NCBI RefSeq assembly: GCF_000499845.2
Contig: NC_023750.2
Location: 3,841,478-3,905,477 of the forward strand
Length of the DNA: 64,000 nt
Direction: 5' to 3'
From: Phaseolus vulgaris
Taxonomy: Eukaryota > Streptophyta > Magnoliopsida > Fabales > Fabaceae
A program made the translations under genes and the position numbers. Below, piece by piece: positions 12,499 through 24,319 of the stretch (positions are counted from its first letter, which is position 1; each line of letters opens with the position of its first letter). Below the pieces are notes generated by a model. It saw nothing but the letters and a program-made list of their open reading frames with translations, did not search any database and was not told where the DNA came from.

Positions 12499-14189
12499 GT
12501 CATATTCATATCCCTTTTATGAGAACAATTCAGAATTGTGTTGTGGAATTAAATCCTAGTGTCCTTGATTGTATTTAATTTCCTTCCATCATTTTATTGT
12601 TTTTATTTTGAGTAGCTTGTAGTTGGAAAATTCACTTTATTTTCCCTTGTTTCTCAGTCTAAGCTTATGCCTCTTTGGTTGTCCTTGACCTGTTCATTGT
12701 ATTTTCTTGGTGTTATTTATGAGAATATTTTTCGTGTAAATTGATTTTAATACTCAACAAGCCAGTGGTCATGCTCACCCACACGACTTCATGAATTGAT
12801 GTCCACTTTTTTCCTTCTACCTTTTTCTAGAAAGAATGGGGTGAAGTAAAAGTTACCTTCATTTTATAAATTGTCAAACTGAATCTACCAAAAAAATAAA
12901 AAAACTTCATCTATAGGGTCTTGATTAAGATTATGTATATAACTATGTACATACACCCATATAAATCCTAATATAAATACTCATGAATGAACTTTACTAC
13001 ATGTTTGACCTACAGACATAAACTCAAAGAGAGTGAATTAGAGAATGTGGGACGCACAAACCTACAAAAACATTAATATAAAATTCATAAAAATATAACA
13101 CAAATGTATCATAAAATGATGAAATTTCCAAAGAATATGTGTCCCACTTTTTTATATACTTATGAGATTATGTTTGTTCTTTTATTGATAAAAGTTCACC
13201 AAAAACATCTAGAAAATCAAGAAATTTAAATTTAATGAGATGTACCCTATAGGTTACAATGTTCTTGTTTAGTTGTTAGTTTGGCTGTGATTTGACCACT
13301 CCCTAGCTTAACCAATTAGAGAAAATGGGAACAATTACTTCATGTATGTAACTTCTTGTTGCACTCAATTCATAAAAAGTATCTAAAAGAGCATAAGGAT
13401 CTGATCCTTTCTTGAAAACAAGTGCACTGAAACCATATTGAGAATGCTAGTTTAATTTCTGTTCCTCTTGCCTATAGTGGAATGACAAGTCTAGACGAAT
13501 GTCTTGGATGTTCTCCTTGGAGATTAATTACTCTATCATCTCCTTGATTTGCCTCCACCATGGTCAACCATGTCACTTAATGTTCTCATAGTATGAGATG
13601 CTTGTGAATGTGAAAGAGAAGAATCCTTGATGCAATCCTATCTTGCATTGCTATGATTCTTTTGTTTTGTATTTTGAGGGTGCGGAATTTGGTGGGATTG
13701 GGTGGCTAAAATGAGTAAAAGAAATTGTGAAGTATTGGTGTATGGAGAATGATAATAAAGCTTAAGAGAGGTTAGGCCAACTCCTAAGAGGTTCCTTGCT
13801 AAAACACTTAGAAATAAGGCTAACAAAGAGTGAGCTAAGAGACTATTCAAAGCTAATTTACAAGGGGCCTAACACTTGTATTTATAGTGCTATGGGTAGC
13901 CAAGGTGCAAACTTTAACCCTAAAAACTCACCACTCATAGAAAGACAAATGACTGTCTCTAATTGGAGCAAATCCTCTCAAATTAGAGGTTGACAAGTGT
14001 CCTCCTCTAATTGGAGAGAGTGCTCTCCATTCCCATGAAGACAAATGTCCTTTTGGCATTGGTGAGAATTCTCTCCATTAAGGAAATGATATGTGGACCT
14101 TCATACCTTCCTTGCCACTTCATGAAGCACAATTGTAACTCTAGCTAGACCCTTTTTTCTATGAAAATTGGCCCAAATATGGCCCAAGA
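12499..14189. other. Intergenic repeat-like sequence, possible minus-strand LTR
   Basis: No gene is supported. On the minus strand a TATAAATA box at 13879-13886 followed by 'caagtgttaggcc' resembles the TATA/R region of an LTR or TRIM element spanning roughly 13.5-14.15 kb. No paired LTR, primer site or target duplication was found. Confidence 0.3.
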
Positions 14190-14720
14190 AAATGACCCAA
14201 ATATTATTAATATTAATAATATTTTTAGTTATTTTTTAATTAAATTTGAAATAATTTACACACGGATTTTATCCGTATGTAATATTTTTAATTATTTTTT
14301 AATTAAATTTAAAATAAGTACATATGAATTTTATCCGTATGTAATAGTTTTTTTAATATTATAAATATTAATAATATTTTTAGTTATTTTTAAATAAATT
14401 TAAAATAAGTTACATACAGATTTTATTCATACTATTTATAGTTATTTTTTAATTAAATTTGAAATAAGTTACATACGAATGTAACAGTTTTTTTTTAATT
14501 AAATTTTTAATGTATTACATACGGACATAATCCGTATGTAATGCTTTTTATTATTTTTAATTAAATTTGAAATAAATACATATGGATTATATCATTATGT
14601 AGTAATTTATATTTTTTGAATTAAATTTTAAATATCTTACATACGAATTAGAATCCGTATGTAACATTAATTTTACATACGAATTTTTATTGGTATGTAA
14701 TTCGAAATTTCCGTGTAGTC
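14190..14720. repeat. Degenerate tandem array of hairpin units (ACATACGGA / TCCGTATGT)
   Basis: About eight units spaced roughly 60-80 bp, each an imperfect palindrome with arms ACATACGGA and TCCGTATGT around an AT-rich centre (for example 14258-14282, 14517-14542, 14639-14665), separated by 'ttattttttaattaaattt' spacers. The array stops beside 'tttccgtgtagtc' (14707-14720). Read on the other strand this is GACTACACGGAAA, one base from a CACTA-type terminus. Dense subterminal repeats are typical of CACTA elements, so this may be the end of one; the opposite end was not found. Confidence 0.55.
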
Positions 14721-15548
14721 CCTGTACAAAGTTTATAAAACTAGCTAAAAATGGAAGAGCAGACAACAATTAATTTTCCTTGAGATTAGAATCTTTTGAG
14801 ATCCTTTTCTTGCTTCCAATCTTTTTAGCCAAATGTTTCGAGGTTGGATGAGTTTTCATCAATGAGACTTGAAAACTAATTTGCATTTCTTGTTCACAGA
14901 GGCAGTAAATTATAAGTTCCCTTATTCCTTAAAGTCAAACCAAGTTGATTCCTTAATCTTGGTTATCAATAAATCTAATCATAATAATCAATTCCTCGAC
15001 TCATGCATTAAAAGAATAACAATGATAGCTAAATACAACTACTCTATTCCCAACAGTTCAAAATCTTTGGTTGATTTAGTTTATTTTAAAAAAAGAAAAT
15101 TTCCCAATAATATTCAAGCTCTTGGAGATCAAGTAAACGAATTCCTATATTGTCAAACATTAAGCTCAAAATTAAATCAATTAAGAACAAAATGTACTTG
15201 CATATGTAAATCAAGGAATCACATAAAAGTTATAATGAGATTCAATCCCAATAACATAGGATGTTAGCTACTCATTATGAGTAGGTTGATTCAATAAATA
15301 CAATGATAACCTACAACTAAGGATATTACATTCTAAACTAACTTTAGTTCTCTTCCTCACCTGGACTAGTCCTTTCCTTTCTATTTATATTGCAACAAAT
15401 TGGCCTCAAGTTTACTTCCCATACTCATGGGACCACCTTTCTTCATTTTGAGGGCTTCCCATGTTCTGAGTGCAACTATGTCTTGTTAAGCATATTTTGA
15501 GCTCAAATTGCACCCTTTTCTGTGGAATATGGTCGTTCTATTAGAATA
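14721..15548. other. Unassigned intergenic DNA with one 132-codon ORF
   Basis: The plus-strand ORF 14869-15267 (132 codons) has no recognised domain, is Asn/Lys/Ser-rich and lies in AT-rich sequence, so it is probably fortuitous. On the minus strand the same stretch vaguely resembles gypsy LTR sequence (tcgaggaattgatt-type text). No function is proposed. Confidence 0.3.
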
Positions 15549-16325
15549 GTGATAAATACCATAATTCAGTAACATTTCATACAAATACATAGGTACTTAT
15601 GAACTTTATTTGATAAAATAGTTATAATTCAACCTCTAAATTAGGAATTTGAACACTTTTACATATTTTTGGATTATAAGATGAATATGAACGATTTATT
15701 CCCAAATTTGTGTTAATTTCAGGAATCTAGAAGAAAATGGAGAAAAAAGGACTAAAGGAGAATGAAAAAGTTAAAGACAAGATGAAAAGACAAAGCTGGA
15801 ACTTTGAAAACTCGCCCAAGTAAGATCACTCCAGAGCAAATCGCCCAAGGCTCGCTTTAGCGAGTTAATTAACTCCAGTGAAGTTGGGATTTTTCTCATA
15901 AAACTCGCTTAAGTAAAGTAATAACTTGCTTAAGTGAGATGTCACTTAGCCCAAGCCCAATTAGGTTAAATCAAATTCGTGACGCATAACCCTAGACATC
16001 ATTGGGAGGATATGGATAGATAGAAAATCCTAGAGGAGGAATCGTCAAGGAGAAACACTGAATCTTCTTTTCTTGTTTTCCATACTTGTAATTGCCAATA
16101 TGAGAGACTAATTCTTTCCTTTGGTATTGAGAATAATTTGTTCAAACTCTTATGTATTGAGGTGATATTTAATTGTAATATTCATTTCTTGATTGATGAT
16201 TGATATTATCATTTTATTCTCAAAACTTGAGACTATTAATGATTTTGATCCTTAGATTTGACTGGAAAGTACTTCTAAGTATCTGACCTAAATAATAATG
16301 CTTAACATATTTATATGTTAGGAAA
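15549..16325 (+). mobile_element. Truncated gypsy LTR (family G, copy 2)
   Basis: Begins TGATAAATACCATAATTCAG and carries the family hallmarks 'ctcgctt..agcgag', 'aagtgagatgtcacttagcccaa', 'aggttaaat' and 'ttgaggtgatattta', shared with the copies at 5.2, 45.3-48.1 (inverted) and 51 kb. It breaks off after 'cttaacatatttatatgttagg', so about 0.5 kb of its 3' end is missing. No coding sequence. Confidence 0.6.
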
Positions 16326-16810
16326 ACTCAATTAAATAAACTAATTGATTTACTAGTTCAATTTATTGTAAAAAGCACAAGAGCAATTTTATCAAAATAT
16401 AAACTAGTTGTTTCGAGAATTCAATCAATTGATTTACATGCAAAACACTGTAAAGTAGACCATATACCAGATATCAGAGTAAGATAGATAGATAATGCAC
16501 AAAAGATTTATATTGGTTCACTCTTAACCAAGAGCTACATCCAATCCTCAGCACACAACTGCAAATTCACTAAAAACAATTAAACAAGATTACACGAGAA
16601 CAACAAAAAGTGTTGATTTTGAACCCCAAGAACATGAAACACTCTTAACCACACACAAAATTCAGAAACTCTATCTGAATCTGTTTACAACATAAAACAA
16701 GGAGAAAAAATAAAGTTCGAATACACTTGGGTTCAATACAAATGAAGAACAAAAGAATTGATAACCTTAAAACCTTCTTCACATCACAACAATGATCCAA
16801 GATACAAATG
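16326..16810 (-). mobile_element. Fragment of a copia-type LTR, inverted
   Basis: Read on the minus strand it contains 'ggatgtagctcttggttaagagtgaaccaatataa', matching the conserved block of the solo LTRs at 0.8-2.5 and 46.1-47.9 kb. Termini are not clear. It abuts the TIR relic on its right. Confidence 0.4.
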
Positions 16811-16818
16811 TAATCTCC

Positions 16819-16982
16819 CCACTTTCCTTCACCACCCAATGCAGTCAACCCAATTCACATCCAACAAACCTATTCTCAATCTCTCAGTGTAGCAATTGTT
16901 GTTTTCACCCAAACCTATTCTCAATTTGCTTGGTGTCTTCATCAACTTCAACAAATAATCAAATGACACCAAACTTATTTTC
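16819..16982 (+). pseudogene. TIR-domain relic of a TNL2/3/4-type gene
   Basis: A 164-bp stretch closely matches codons about 50-105 of the minus-strand TNL paralogues: nucleotides for HHPNALNP..IHI, then VAIVVFTQTYSQ and WCLHQLQQIIK. A one-base loss near 16885 (after 'aatctctca') shifts frame, and a Trp codon near 16965 has become TGA. The WCLHQ motif carries Gln at the catalytic Glu position, which places it with TNL2-4 and not TNL1. No other exon is nearby; the right side diverges abruptly after 'caaacttattttc'. Confidence 0.8.
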
Positions 16983-17498
16983 TTTTTCAGCAAAGAATAA
17001 AATTAATCCCAACCCGTATTAAAAAAGCAAGATATTTTCACCATGAATGGACAAAGGATTCCCACAAAAAAGCCCCAAAAACCAAAAGAGTTGCTGCCAT
17101 AACAACACCTATAAAAAACACTTACAGCAGAACAAAAAACTGCACCTATATTCCTAAAAAAAACAGCTACATTCCTACATAAAACAACACCCAAAGAAGC
17201 ATTTTACACTAGAAAAGGTTTTACCAACACCTCCAAGATCAACATCTGCGTGGTTCGGTTCAATTGTTCCCAGCTCCTACAAAGTTACCATTCATCATTA
17301 TTTAGTGTTTGTAACAAAAACATGATCTTGGGACCATTCCAGTGATAGAGAAAGTAACATGGCATCTTCCTTTAAACCTGAATATTCCTTCAATTCTTAC
17401 ACTAAATAGAGTCTCGTAACCTTGGCAACACCAACATCATCAATCCTCCCCCAGCCAGCAACAAAACCAAACATAAAAAATCGGCCGCTGGACCTGTA
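16983..17498. other. Unassigned DNA left of the copia element
   Basis: No gene recognised. It continues into 23763 onward once the copia element and one target duplication are removed. Confidence 0.4.
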
Positions 17499-17503
17499 TT
17501 CTC

Positions 17504-17951
17504 TGTAAGAAATTATGTAAATTAATTTCTATAAAGTGACTCACATGACTTAGAGTTTGGGCTTTGGGCCCAAATATGATTTAATAATAATAATAGAATA
17601 AAGGCCCATTGGTTAATGTGAGAAATATATATCTGATGATATACCTAATGGAAAACCTACATCTGATGGAGATTGGGTACTAAAGGCTATAGGGTTCTGT
17701 CTCTGCAAATAATAGTTGTCTCACGGTTAACCATCACGAAAGTGTGTGACAAGTACGGAATTGCTAAGAGATAATTTGGGATAAGGAGATAAAGTAACTA
17801 CTCAATTAGGATCACTCATGGATCAAGGTAAGTGCCTATTCCTTCTTCATTATATGTTTAATGTTTTGTGTGAGAATCATGATATGATAAGATCTATTTG
17901 TGAACATAATTGTATGTGTTCAATTTACGTTTATTCATGTTTTGACTTACA
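17504..17951 (+). repeat. 5' LTR of the copia element
   Basis: 448 bp, TGTAAG...TTACA. It differs from the 3' LTR at six sites (two near the start, three around 17773-17778, one in 'aactactc'). Confidence 0.95.
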
Positions 17952-17953
17952 TG

Positions 17954-17965
17954 TGGTATCAGAGC
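17954..17965 (+). other. Primer-binding site, initiator tRNA-Met type
   Basis: TGGTATCAGAGC, two bases after the 5' LTR. This is the classic copia site complementary to the 3' end of tRNA-iMet. Confidence 0.93.
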
Positions 17966-19632
17966 CTCGTTGCTCATTTTTTGTGATTCTCCATTAACGC
18001 TTTTCCAAAATTTAAAGAACCCTAGGATTTATAAATTAAGGTTTTCATTCCTCTATAATAATTCCCTAATTGTCCTAAGCCATCAATATTAGAGAACCCT
18101 AATTTTAATTAATCCCAATTGAAGAACCCTAATTTTAAAATTAGGGTTTATGCATGTCGTTAACGGCGTAAAACCCTATGAACCTATAAGTGGGATCGCA
18201 AGCCTTCGCCGCTGTCATCCTGCGTTTTTCCGTCACCACCCATAACTGCAGCGGTGCTAGTGGCACACGCGGTGCGGTGGCGGCATGGTGGCACACGCGG
18301 TGCCGTTGCGCTTGCGGCGTATCTTCGTTTTCTGACCTCCGCGCCCAGCGATGGTTCACGCGGTGGGCCGCGGCGACGCGGTGGTTGCGCAGCGCGAGCG
18401 GTGGTCGCTGGACCTTGTTCGCGCGCAATGGCGTCGGGGTTGGAGAGAAAGAGCGACTGCGTCGCGCGGTGGTTCGGCGCGAGATAAAGGCTGGCAACGC
18501 GCGGTGGTCCTTGGCTGGTAGTTGCCGCATGATGCGTGGTAACTGTGATTGGATTTCATGATAAAGTGAAAGGTGGTGGCTGTGATTGGTTTTTAGGGTT
18601 TCATGAAAGGGAATTGTATTATAATATAAAATAATGATAATTGTATTATAATATAAAATAATGAAATAATATATAAATAAATAAAAAATAGTGGACCGTG
18701 TACGAGTAATTCTCTGCACATCATGTTTCTTTATTTCTATTTTATTTATTTTATTTTGATTAATGTTTAATTAAAATTTTAATTAAAATTTTTTTATGTT
18801 ATTATTCTTAATTAATTCAATTTGAATTATATTAAAGTTTAATTAAAGTTTTAATGAAATTTTATTATGTTTTAATGTAATTTTATTTGTATTAAATTAA
18901 AGTTTAATTAAAGTTTTAATGAAATTTTATTATGTTTTAATGTAATTTTATTTGCATTAAATTAAAGTTTAATTAAAGTTTTAATGAAATTTTATTATGT
19001 TGATTAAATTAAAGTTTAATTAATTGATTGAAAGTGAGGAATGAAAAATTATTTTTCCGCTTTATGTATTATTTTTTTAAATTAAAATTTTGGAATTATT
19101 TGTATGATAGATTTGTAATCACCAAAGTGATCAAATCTTTAAGTTTTATTTAATTCCAAATTATGGATGATGAAATTTTATTTCAATTAATGATATTATT
19201 TATGGAATTATTTGTATGATAGATTTGTAATCACCAAAGTGATCAAATCTTTAAGTTTTATTTAATTCCAGATTACTGATAAATTTTATTCCAATTACCT
19301 ATAGAATGGATGCTAAATTATTTATATATATGGGTAAATGGAAATTCATTATTATAGGGCATTATGGATCACCCAAAGGTTGATTAGTTGTCCTTATAAT
19401 TAATATGATTGTTGGTAGTGAGTATGTGTTATTAGTTTTGCTTGTATATCCAAAGATAACAAGTGTTTCTAGTTAATGCATACATCTTGCCAAATAAAGT
19501 TAATACTATTAGCATCATTATGTTTTGTGTATTAATGGATCTCCCAAAGGAGAACATTAGTATACATAGAATGTTTTCTGAATCTGTATAGTATGTTTAG
19601 TTTATGACTCAAAGTATTAATGTTAAGCATGT
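17966..19632 (+). other. Long copia leader: GC-rich island and AT-rich repeats in place of gag
   Basis: It holds a strikingly GC-rich island (about 18190-18540, rich in gcg/cgg) inside AT-rich DNA; a 123-codon plus-strand ORF (18190-18561) and an overlapping minus-strand ORF have no recognised domain. Next come three imperfect ~64-bp tandem units (about 18830-19020, 'aagtttaattaaagtttt'), a 112-bp direct duplication (starts 19091 and 19203, 'ggaattatttgtatgatag') containing a hairpin 'gatttg...caaatc', and two 'atggatc.cccaaagg' motifs (about 19365, 19534). No gag CCHC motif is visible. The island could be captured host DNA or an old feature of this family's leader; the sequence alone does not decide. 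Confidence 0.6.
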
Positions 19633-22600
19633 GTGATTGCAGTATCTGTTCCTGTAGCCTTACATTCGCAGGTTACGTCTGTTCCAGACTTTAATGCTTA
19701 TTATGTATGTTTTGAATCAAACTTAACTGAAGTTCCACATAATTCTTGGTGGATTGATTCTGGAAGCACAACTCATGTTTCTAACATGATGCAAGGATTC
19801 CTTTCAACCCGAACCATAAAGCCAAATGAAAAGTTTGTCTTCATGGGGAATAGAGAGAAGGTTCCAGTGGAAGCAGTCGGGACTTATCGTTTAATCCTCG
19901 ACACTGGATTTTATTTAGACCTGATGGATACTTTTTACGTACCTAGTATATCTAGGAGTTTAGTGTCATTGTCTAAACTTGATGTTGCCGGATACTCTTT
20001 TAAATTTGGGAATGGATGTTTCAGTTTATATCAGCGTACCTATTTGATTGGATCTGGTACTCTTTATGATGGATTATATAGATTGAATCTCGATAATCTA
20101 TACGCTGAAACTCTTATGACCTCGCATCATAATGTTGGCATTAAACGTAGTTTAGTGAATGAATGTTCTGCTTTCTTGTGGCACAAACGTTTGGGACATA
20201 TTTCTAAAGAAAGGATGGAGAGATTGGTAAAGAATGAAATACTTCCAAGTTTGGATTTTACTGATCTAAATGTATGTGTGGATTGTATTAAAGGCAAACA
20301 AACAAAACACACAAAGAAGGGAGCCACAAGAAGTACTCAGCTTCTTGAAATTATACACACTGATATATGTGGACCTTTTGATGCAAGTTCTTTCAATAAA
20401 GAAAGGTATTTTATCACCTTCATTGATGATTTTTCACGTTATGGTTATGTCTATTTACTGCATGAAAAATCGCAAGCGGTGAATGCCTTGGAAGTTTATA
20501 TAAATGAAGTGGAAAGGCAATTAGACAGAAAGGTGAAAATTGTCAGGTCAGATAGAGGTGGTGAATATTATGGAAAATATGATGAAAGTGGACAACACCC
20601 TGGTCCGTTTGCTAAGTTCCTTGAGAGACGTGGTATTTGTGCTCAATACACAATGCCAGGTACACCACAACAAAATGGTGTTTCAGAAAGGCGTAATCGA
20701 ACCTTAATGGATATGGTTAGGAGCATGTTAAGTAAGTCAACTTTACCTGTTTCATTGTGGATGTATGCTTTAAAAACTGCCATGTATCTGTTGAACAGGG
20801 TTCCTAGTAAGGCAGTTCAAAAGACGCCTTTTGAATTATGGACAGGAAGGAAACCCAGTTTGAGACACCTGCATGTTTGGGGATGTCAGGCAAAAGTCAG
20901 AATATACAATCCGCAAGAGAAGAAATTGGATGCAAGAACAATCAGTGGATATTTCATTGGTTATCCAGCAAAGTCAAAAGGGTATATGTTTTACTGTCCT
21001 ACCCATAACACAAGAATTGTTGAATCTGGAAATGCACGGTTCATTGAAAATGGTGAAACCAGTGGGAGTAATACTTCACAAAATGTGGAGATTAAGGAAG
21101 TTAGAGTACAAGTTCCTTTAACTAGTACCTTTACTTCAAGTATTGTTGTTCCTAATGTAGTTGAGTCACTCAACGATGAAGAAGAACAACAAATTAATGA
21201 TCATGAAGAAAACAATGAACCTGTAGTAGAACAACCACAAGAAATATTATTAAGAAGATCTCAAAGAGAAAGAAAGTCTGCCGTTTCGAATGATTATGTG
21301 GTTTATCTACAAGAGTCAGAAAATGACTTAAGTATTGATAATGATCCAGTTTCATTTTCAGACGCCGTCAATGATGATAATTCTGATAAGTGGTTAGATG
21401 CCATGAAAGATGAGCTTAAATCAATGGCACATAATGATGTTTGGGACCTTATAGAATTGCCAGAAGGATGCAAGAGAGTCGGGTGTAAATGGGTCTTTAA
21501 GACTAAACGTGACTCTCATGGTAATATCGAACGTTACAAGGCCTGACTTGTTGCCAAAGGTTTTACTCAAAAGGAAGGCATTGATTATAAGGAGACATTT
21601 TCACCTGTTTCTAAGAAAGATTCCTTTAGAATTATCATGGCATTAGTAGCTCATTATGATCTTGAGTTGCATCAGATGGATGTCAAAACTGCTTTTCTGA
21701 ATGGGGATTTAGAAGAGGATGTTTATATGGACCAACCAGTGGGGTTCATTGAAGAAGGAAAGGAACACATGGTGTGTAAACTTAAGAAATCAATATACGG
21801 GCTTAAACAGGCTTCTAGGCAATGGTATCTTAAGTTCAATGATACTATTGTGTCCTTTGGGTTTAAGGAAAACATTGTTGATCGGTGTATATACCTGAAG
21901 ATCAGTGGGAGCAAGTTTATATTCCTGATTCTATATGTTGATGATATCTTGCTTGCAACTAATGATCTTGGTCTATTAAGTGAGACTAAGAAGTTTCTCT
22001 CTAATAACTTTGAGATGAAATATATGGGTGAGGCATACTATGTGATAGGAATTGAAATATTCCGTGACAGATCACAAGGACTGTTAGGTTTGTCTCAGAA
22101 AGCATATATTAATAAAGTTTTAGAGAGATTCAGAATGGATAAATGTTCGACATCTCCTGTTCCAATACAGAAAGGAGACAAATTTAGCCTCATACAATGT
22201 CCAAAGAATGATTTGGAACGGAAACAGATGGAGAATATACCTTATGCCTCTATTGTTGGGAGTTTAATGTATGCTCAAACTTGTACACGACCAGATATTA
22301 GTTTTGCAGTTGGTATGCTTGGTAGATACCAGAGTAATCCAGGATTGGATCATTGGAAAGCTGCAAAGAAAGTTTTAAGATACTTGCAAGGAACGAAGGA
22401 TCACATGCTTACTTATAAAAGATCTGATCACCTTGAGGTGATTGGATATACAGATTCAGATTTTGCTGGCTGTGTGGATACACGAAAGTCTACATTTGGT
22501 TAAGTGTATCTTTTAGCTGGAGGAGCGATTTCATGGAAAAGTGCGAAGCAGTCAGTCATCGCTGCGTCCACTATGGAGGCTGAATTTGTGGCATGCTTTG

Positions 22601-22920
22601 AGGCCACAGTTCAGGCTAATTGGTTGCGGAATTTTATTTCAGGACTTGGAATTGTTGACAGTATTGCCAAGTCGCTGAAAATTTATTGTGATAACTCCGC
22701 AGCAGTCTTCTTTTCTAAAAACGACAAGTATTCCAAAGGTGCTAAACATATGGAATTGAAATACTTTGCCGTTAAAGAAGAAGTTCAGAAACATAAAGTG
22801 TCAATAGAACATATTAGCACTGATCTTATGATTGTTGACCCTTTAACAAAAGGGTTACCGCCCAAAACATTTACTGGTCATGTTGTAAATATGGGCATTA
22901 TGTCTACTAGTGAATTATGA
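19633..22920 (+). pseudogene. pol: Copia pol: protease, integrase, reverse transcriptase, RNase H
   Basis: One frame carries the copia order of domains. Protease WWIDSGSTTHV (about 19750) comes first, then the pre-integrase zinc region (WHKRLGHIS...CVDCIKGK). The integrase has its D, D and E residues in TDICGPF, VRSDRGGEY and NGVSERRNR. RT follows (WVFKTKRD; YVDDILLA at about 21938; KKSIYGLKQASRQW), then RNase H (DSDFAGC, TMEAEFVA, CDNSAAVFFSKN, HMELKYFAVKE). The frame is broken twice by single substitutions: TGA 21544-21546, where the family has Arg before LVAKGF, and TAA 22501-22503, where it has Tyr before xLLAGG. No frameshifts were seen, consistent with recent decay. The listed start is the start of the open frame, not a proven initiation codon; gag is absent upstream. 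Confidence 0.95.
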
Positions 22921-23292
22921 ATGTTGTTAATGCTTATTTGACACTCTGAGCTCATTGATAAATAAAGTTTCTGAAATTTATGTTGTTTTCTACTTTATGT
23001 ATATGCATGCAAATTATGTTATTATGGTGTGGAAAACAAATTATGTTGTTATTGATGACAATGACATTATGTTTGAACCTATTATGGATTTCTCACTATA
23101 AAGTCATATTAAGGAGAAAGAATGATATAGTAGTACATGGAAGGAAATGTGTTGATTCAAATGACATGTAACCACCATGACTCTTATTATTTCTGTATTC
23201 TTGATTATAAATAATGACAGAACCAATTTATGTAAGGCCTTTTAAATGCGCATTTATGTAATTATTAAATCATGAAAGTATTATAACTCATA

Positions 23293-23309
23293 TGAGTCAA
23301 GTGGGAGAA
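23293..23309 (+). other. Polypurine tract of the copia element
   Basis: 'gagtcaagtgggagaa' directly abuts the 3' LTR start TGTAAG at 23310, the position and composition of a plus-strand primer. Confidence 0.85.
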
Positions 23310-23757
23310 TGTAAGAAATTATGTAAATTAATTTTTATAAAGTGATTCACATGACTTAGAGTTTGGGCTTTGGGCCCAAATATGATTTAATAATAATAAT
23401 AGAATAAAGGCCCATTGGTTAATGTGAGAAATATATATCTGATGATATACCTAATGGAAAACCTACATCTGATGGAGATTGGGTACTAAAGGCTATAGGG
23501 TTCTGTCTCTGCAAATAATAGTTGTCTCACGGTTAACCATCACGAAAGTGTGTGACAAGTACGGAATTGCTAAGAGATAGATTGAGATAAGGAGATAAAG
23601 TAACTGCTCAATTAGGATCACTCATGGATCAAGGTAAGTGCCTATTCCTTCTTCATTATATGTTTAATGTTTTGTGTGAGAATCATGATATGATAAGATC
23701 TATTTGTGAACATAATTGTATGTGTTCAATTTACGTTTATTCATGTTTTGACTTACA
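23310..23757 (+). repeat. 3' LTR of the copia element
   Basis: 448 bp, TGTAAG...TTACA, followed by the TTCTC target duplicate. Confidence 0.95.
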
Positions 23758-23894
23758 TTCTCTTCAACGCATGCACCTTTGTGATTCCTTTACATAGACT
23801 CATCCATCCTTCCTTCCATCAAGAGTGGCTTCCCATGGACTTTCCACACTCTTTCCCTCTGAATCAAGATTAGACAAATTCTTTGGTCATATTA

Positions 23895-24310
23895 TCATTT
23901 TTATTATACTTATTATTATTAAGATAATTTATACATATTAATATAATTATTAATAATAATAAAAAAATAAATTATATTCATATTATTAATATTATTCATA
24001 TTATTAATATTATTCATATTATTAATATTATTCCTATTATTAATATTTATTAATATTATATTCATATTATTCATATTATTAATATTTATTAATATTATTC
24101 ATATTATTACTAATATTATTCATATTATTAATATTATTACTAATATTATTAATATTATTACTAATATTATTAATATTATTACTAATATTATTAATATTAT
24201 TACTAATATTATTAATATTATATTCATATTATTCATATTATTAATATTATATTCATATTATTAATATTGTTAATATTATTAATAATTATAAGTATAATAA
24301 TAATAATCAT
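23895..24310. repeat. ATT/TAATATTATTC microsatellite tract
   Basis: More than 400 bp of almost pure A/T built from 'attattaatattattcat' and 'attattactaatatt' units. It separates the copia right flank from the LINE fragment. Such tracts are prone to length change and assembly error. Confidence 0.9.
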
Positions 24311-24319
24311 AATAATACT

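Larger units (their letters stand above)
17504..23757 (+). mobile_element. Ty1/copia retrotransposon, full-length with both LTRs, non-autonomous
   Basis: LTRs of 448 bp each (17504-17951 and 23310-23757) start TGTAAG and end TTACA. They are flanked by the target duplication TTCTC (17499-17503, 23758-23762). The LTRs differ at six positions by eye (about 1.3%), pointing to a young insertion, roughly half a million years at an assumed 1.3e-8 per site per year. A primer-binding site and purine tract are present. Pol runs 19633-22920 in one frame with two nonsense codons. No gag or zinc knuckle can be read between the primer site and protease, so the copy depends on other elements if it moves at all. 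Confidence 0.95.

Noticed and set aside
12191..12509. Minus-strand ORFs opposite TNL1 exon 5
   Set aside because: They are produced by the 36-bp repeat periodicity, which keeps all frames open; the plus frame is the conserved one.
14869..15267. 132-codon ORF as a gene
   Set aside because: No domain, no splice context, AT-rich composition similar to its surroundings, possibly LTR-derived.
18141..18719. 192-codon minus-strand ORF in the GC-rich island as a host gene
   Set aside because: No recognised domain, overlaps an equally long plus-strand ORF, biased composition and inside a retrotransposon leader.
23895..24310. CRISPR-like array or regulatory repeat
   Set aside because: Pure low-complexity A/T microsatellite without spacers; eukaryotic context.
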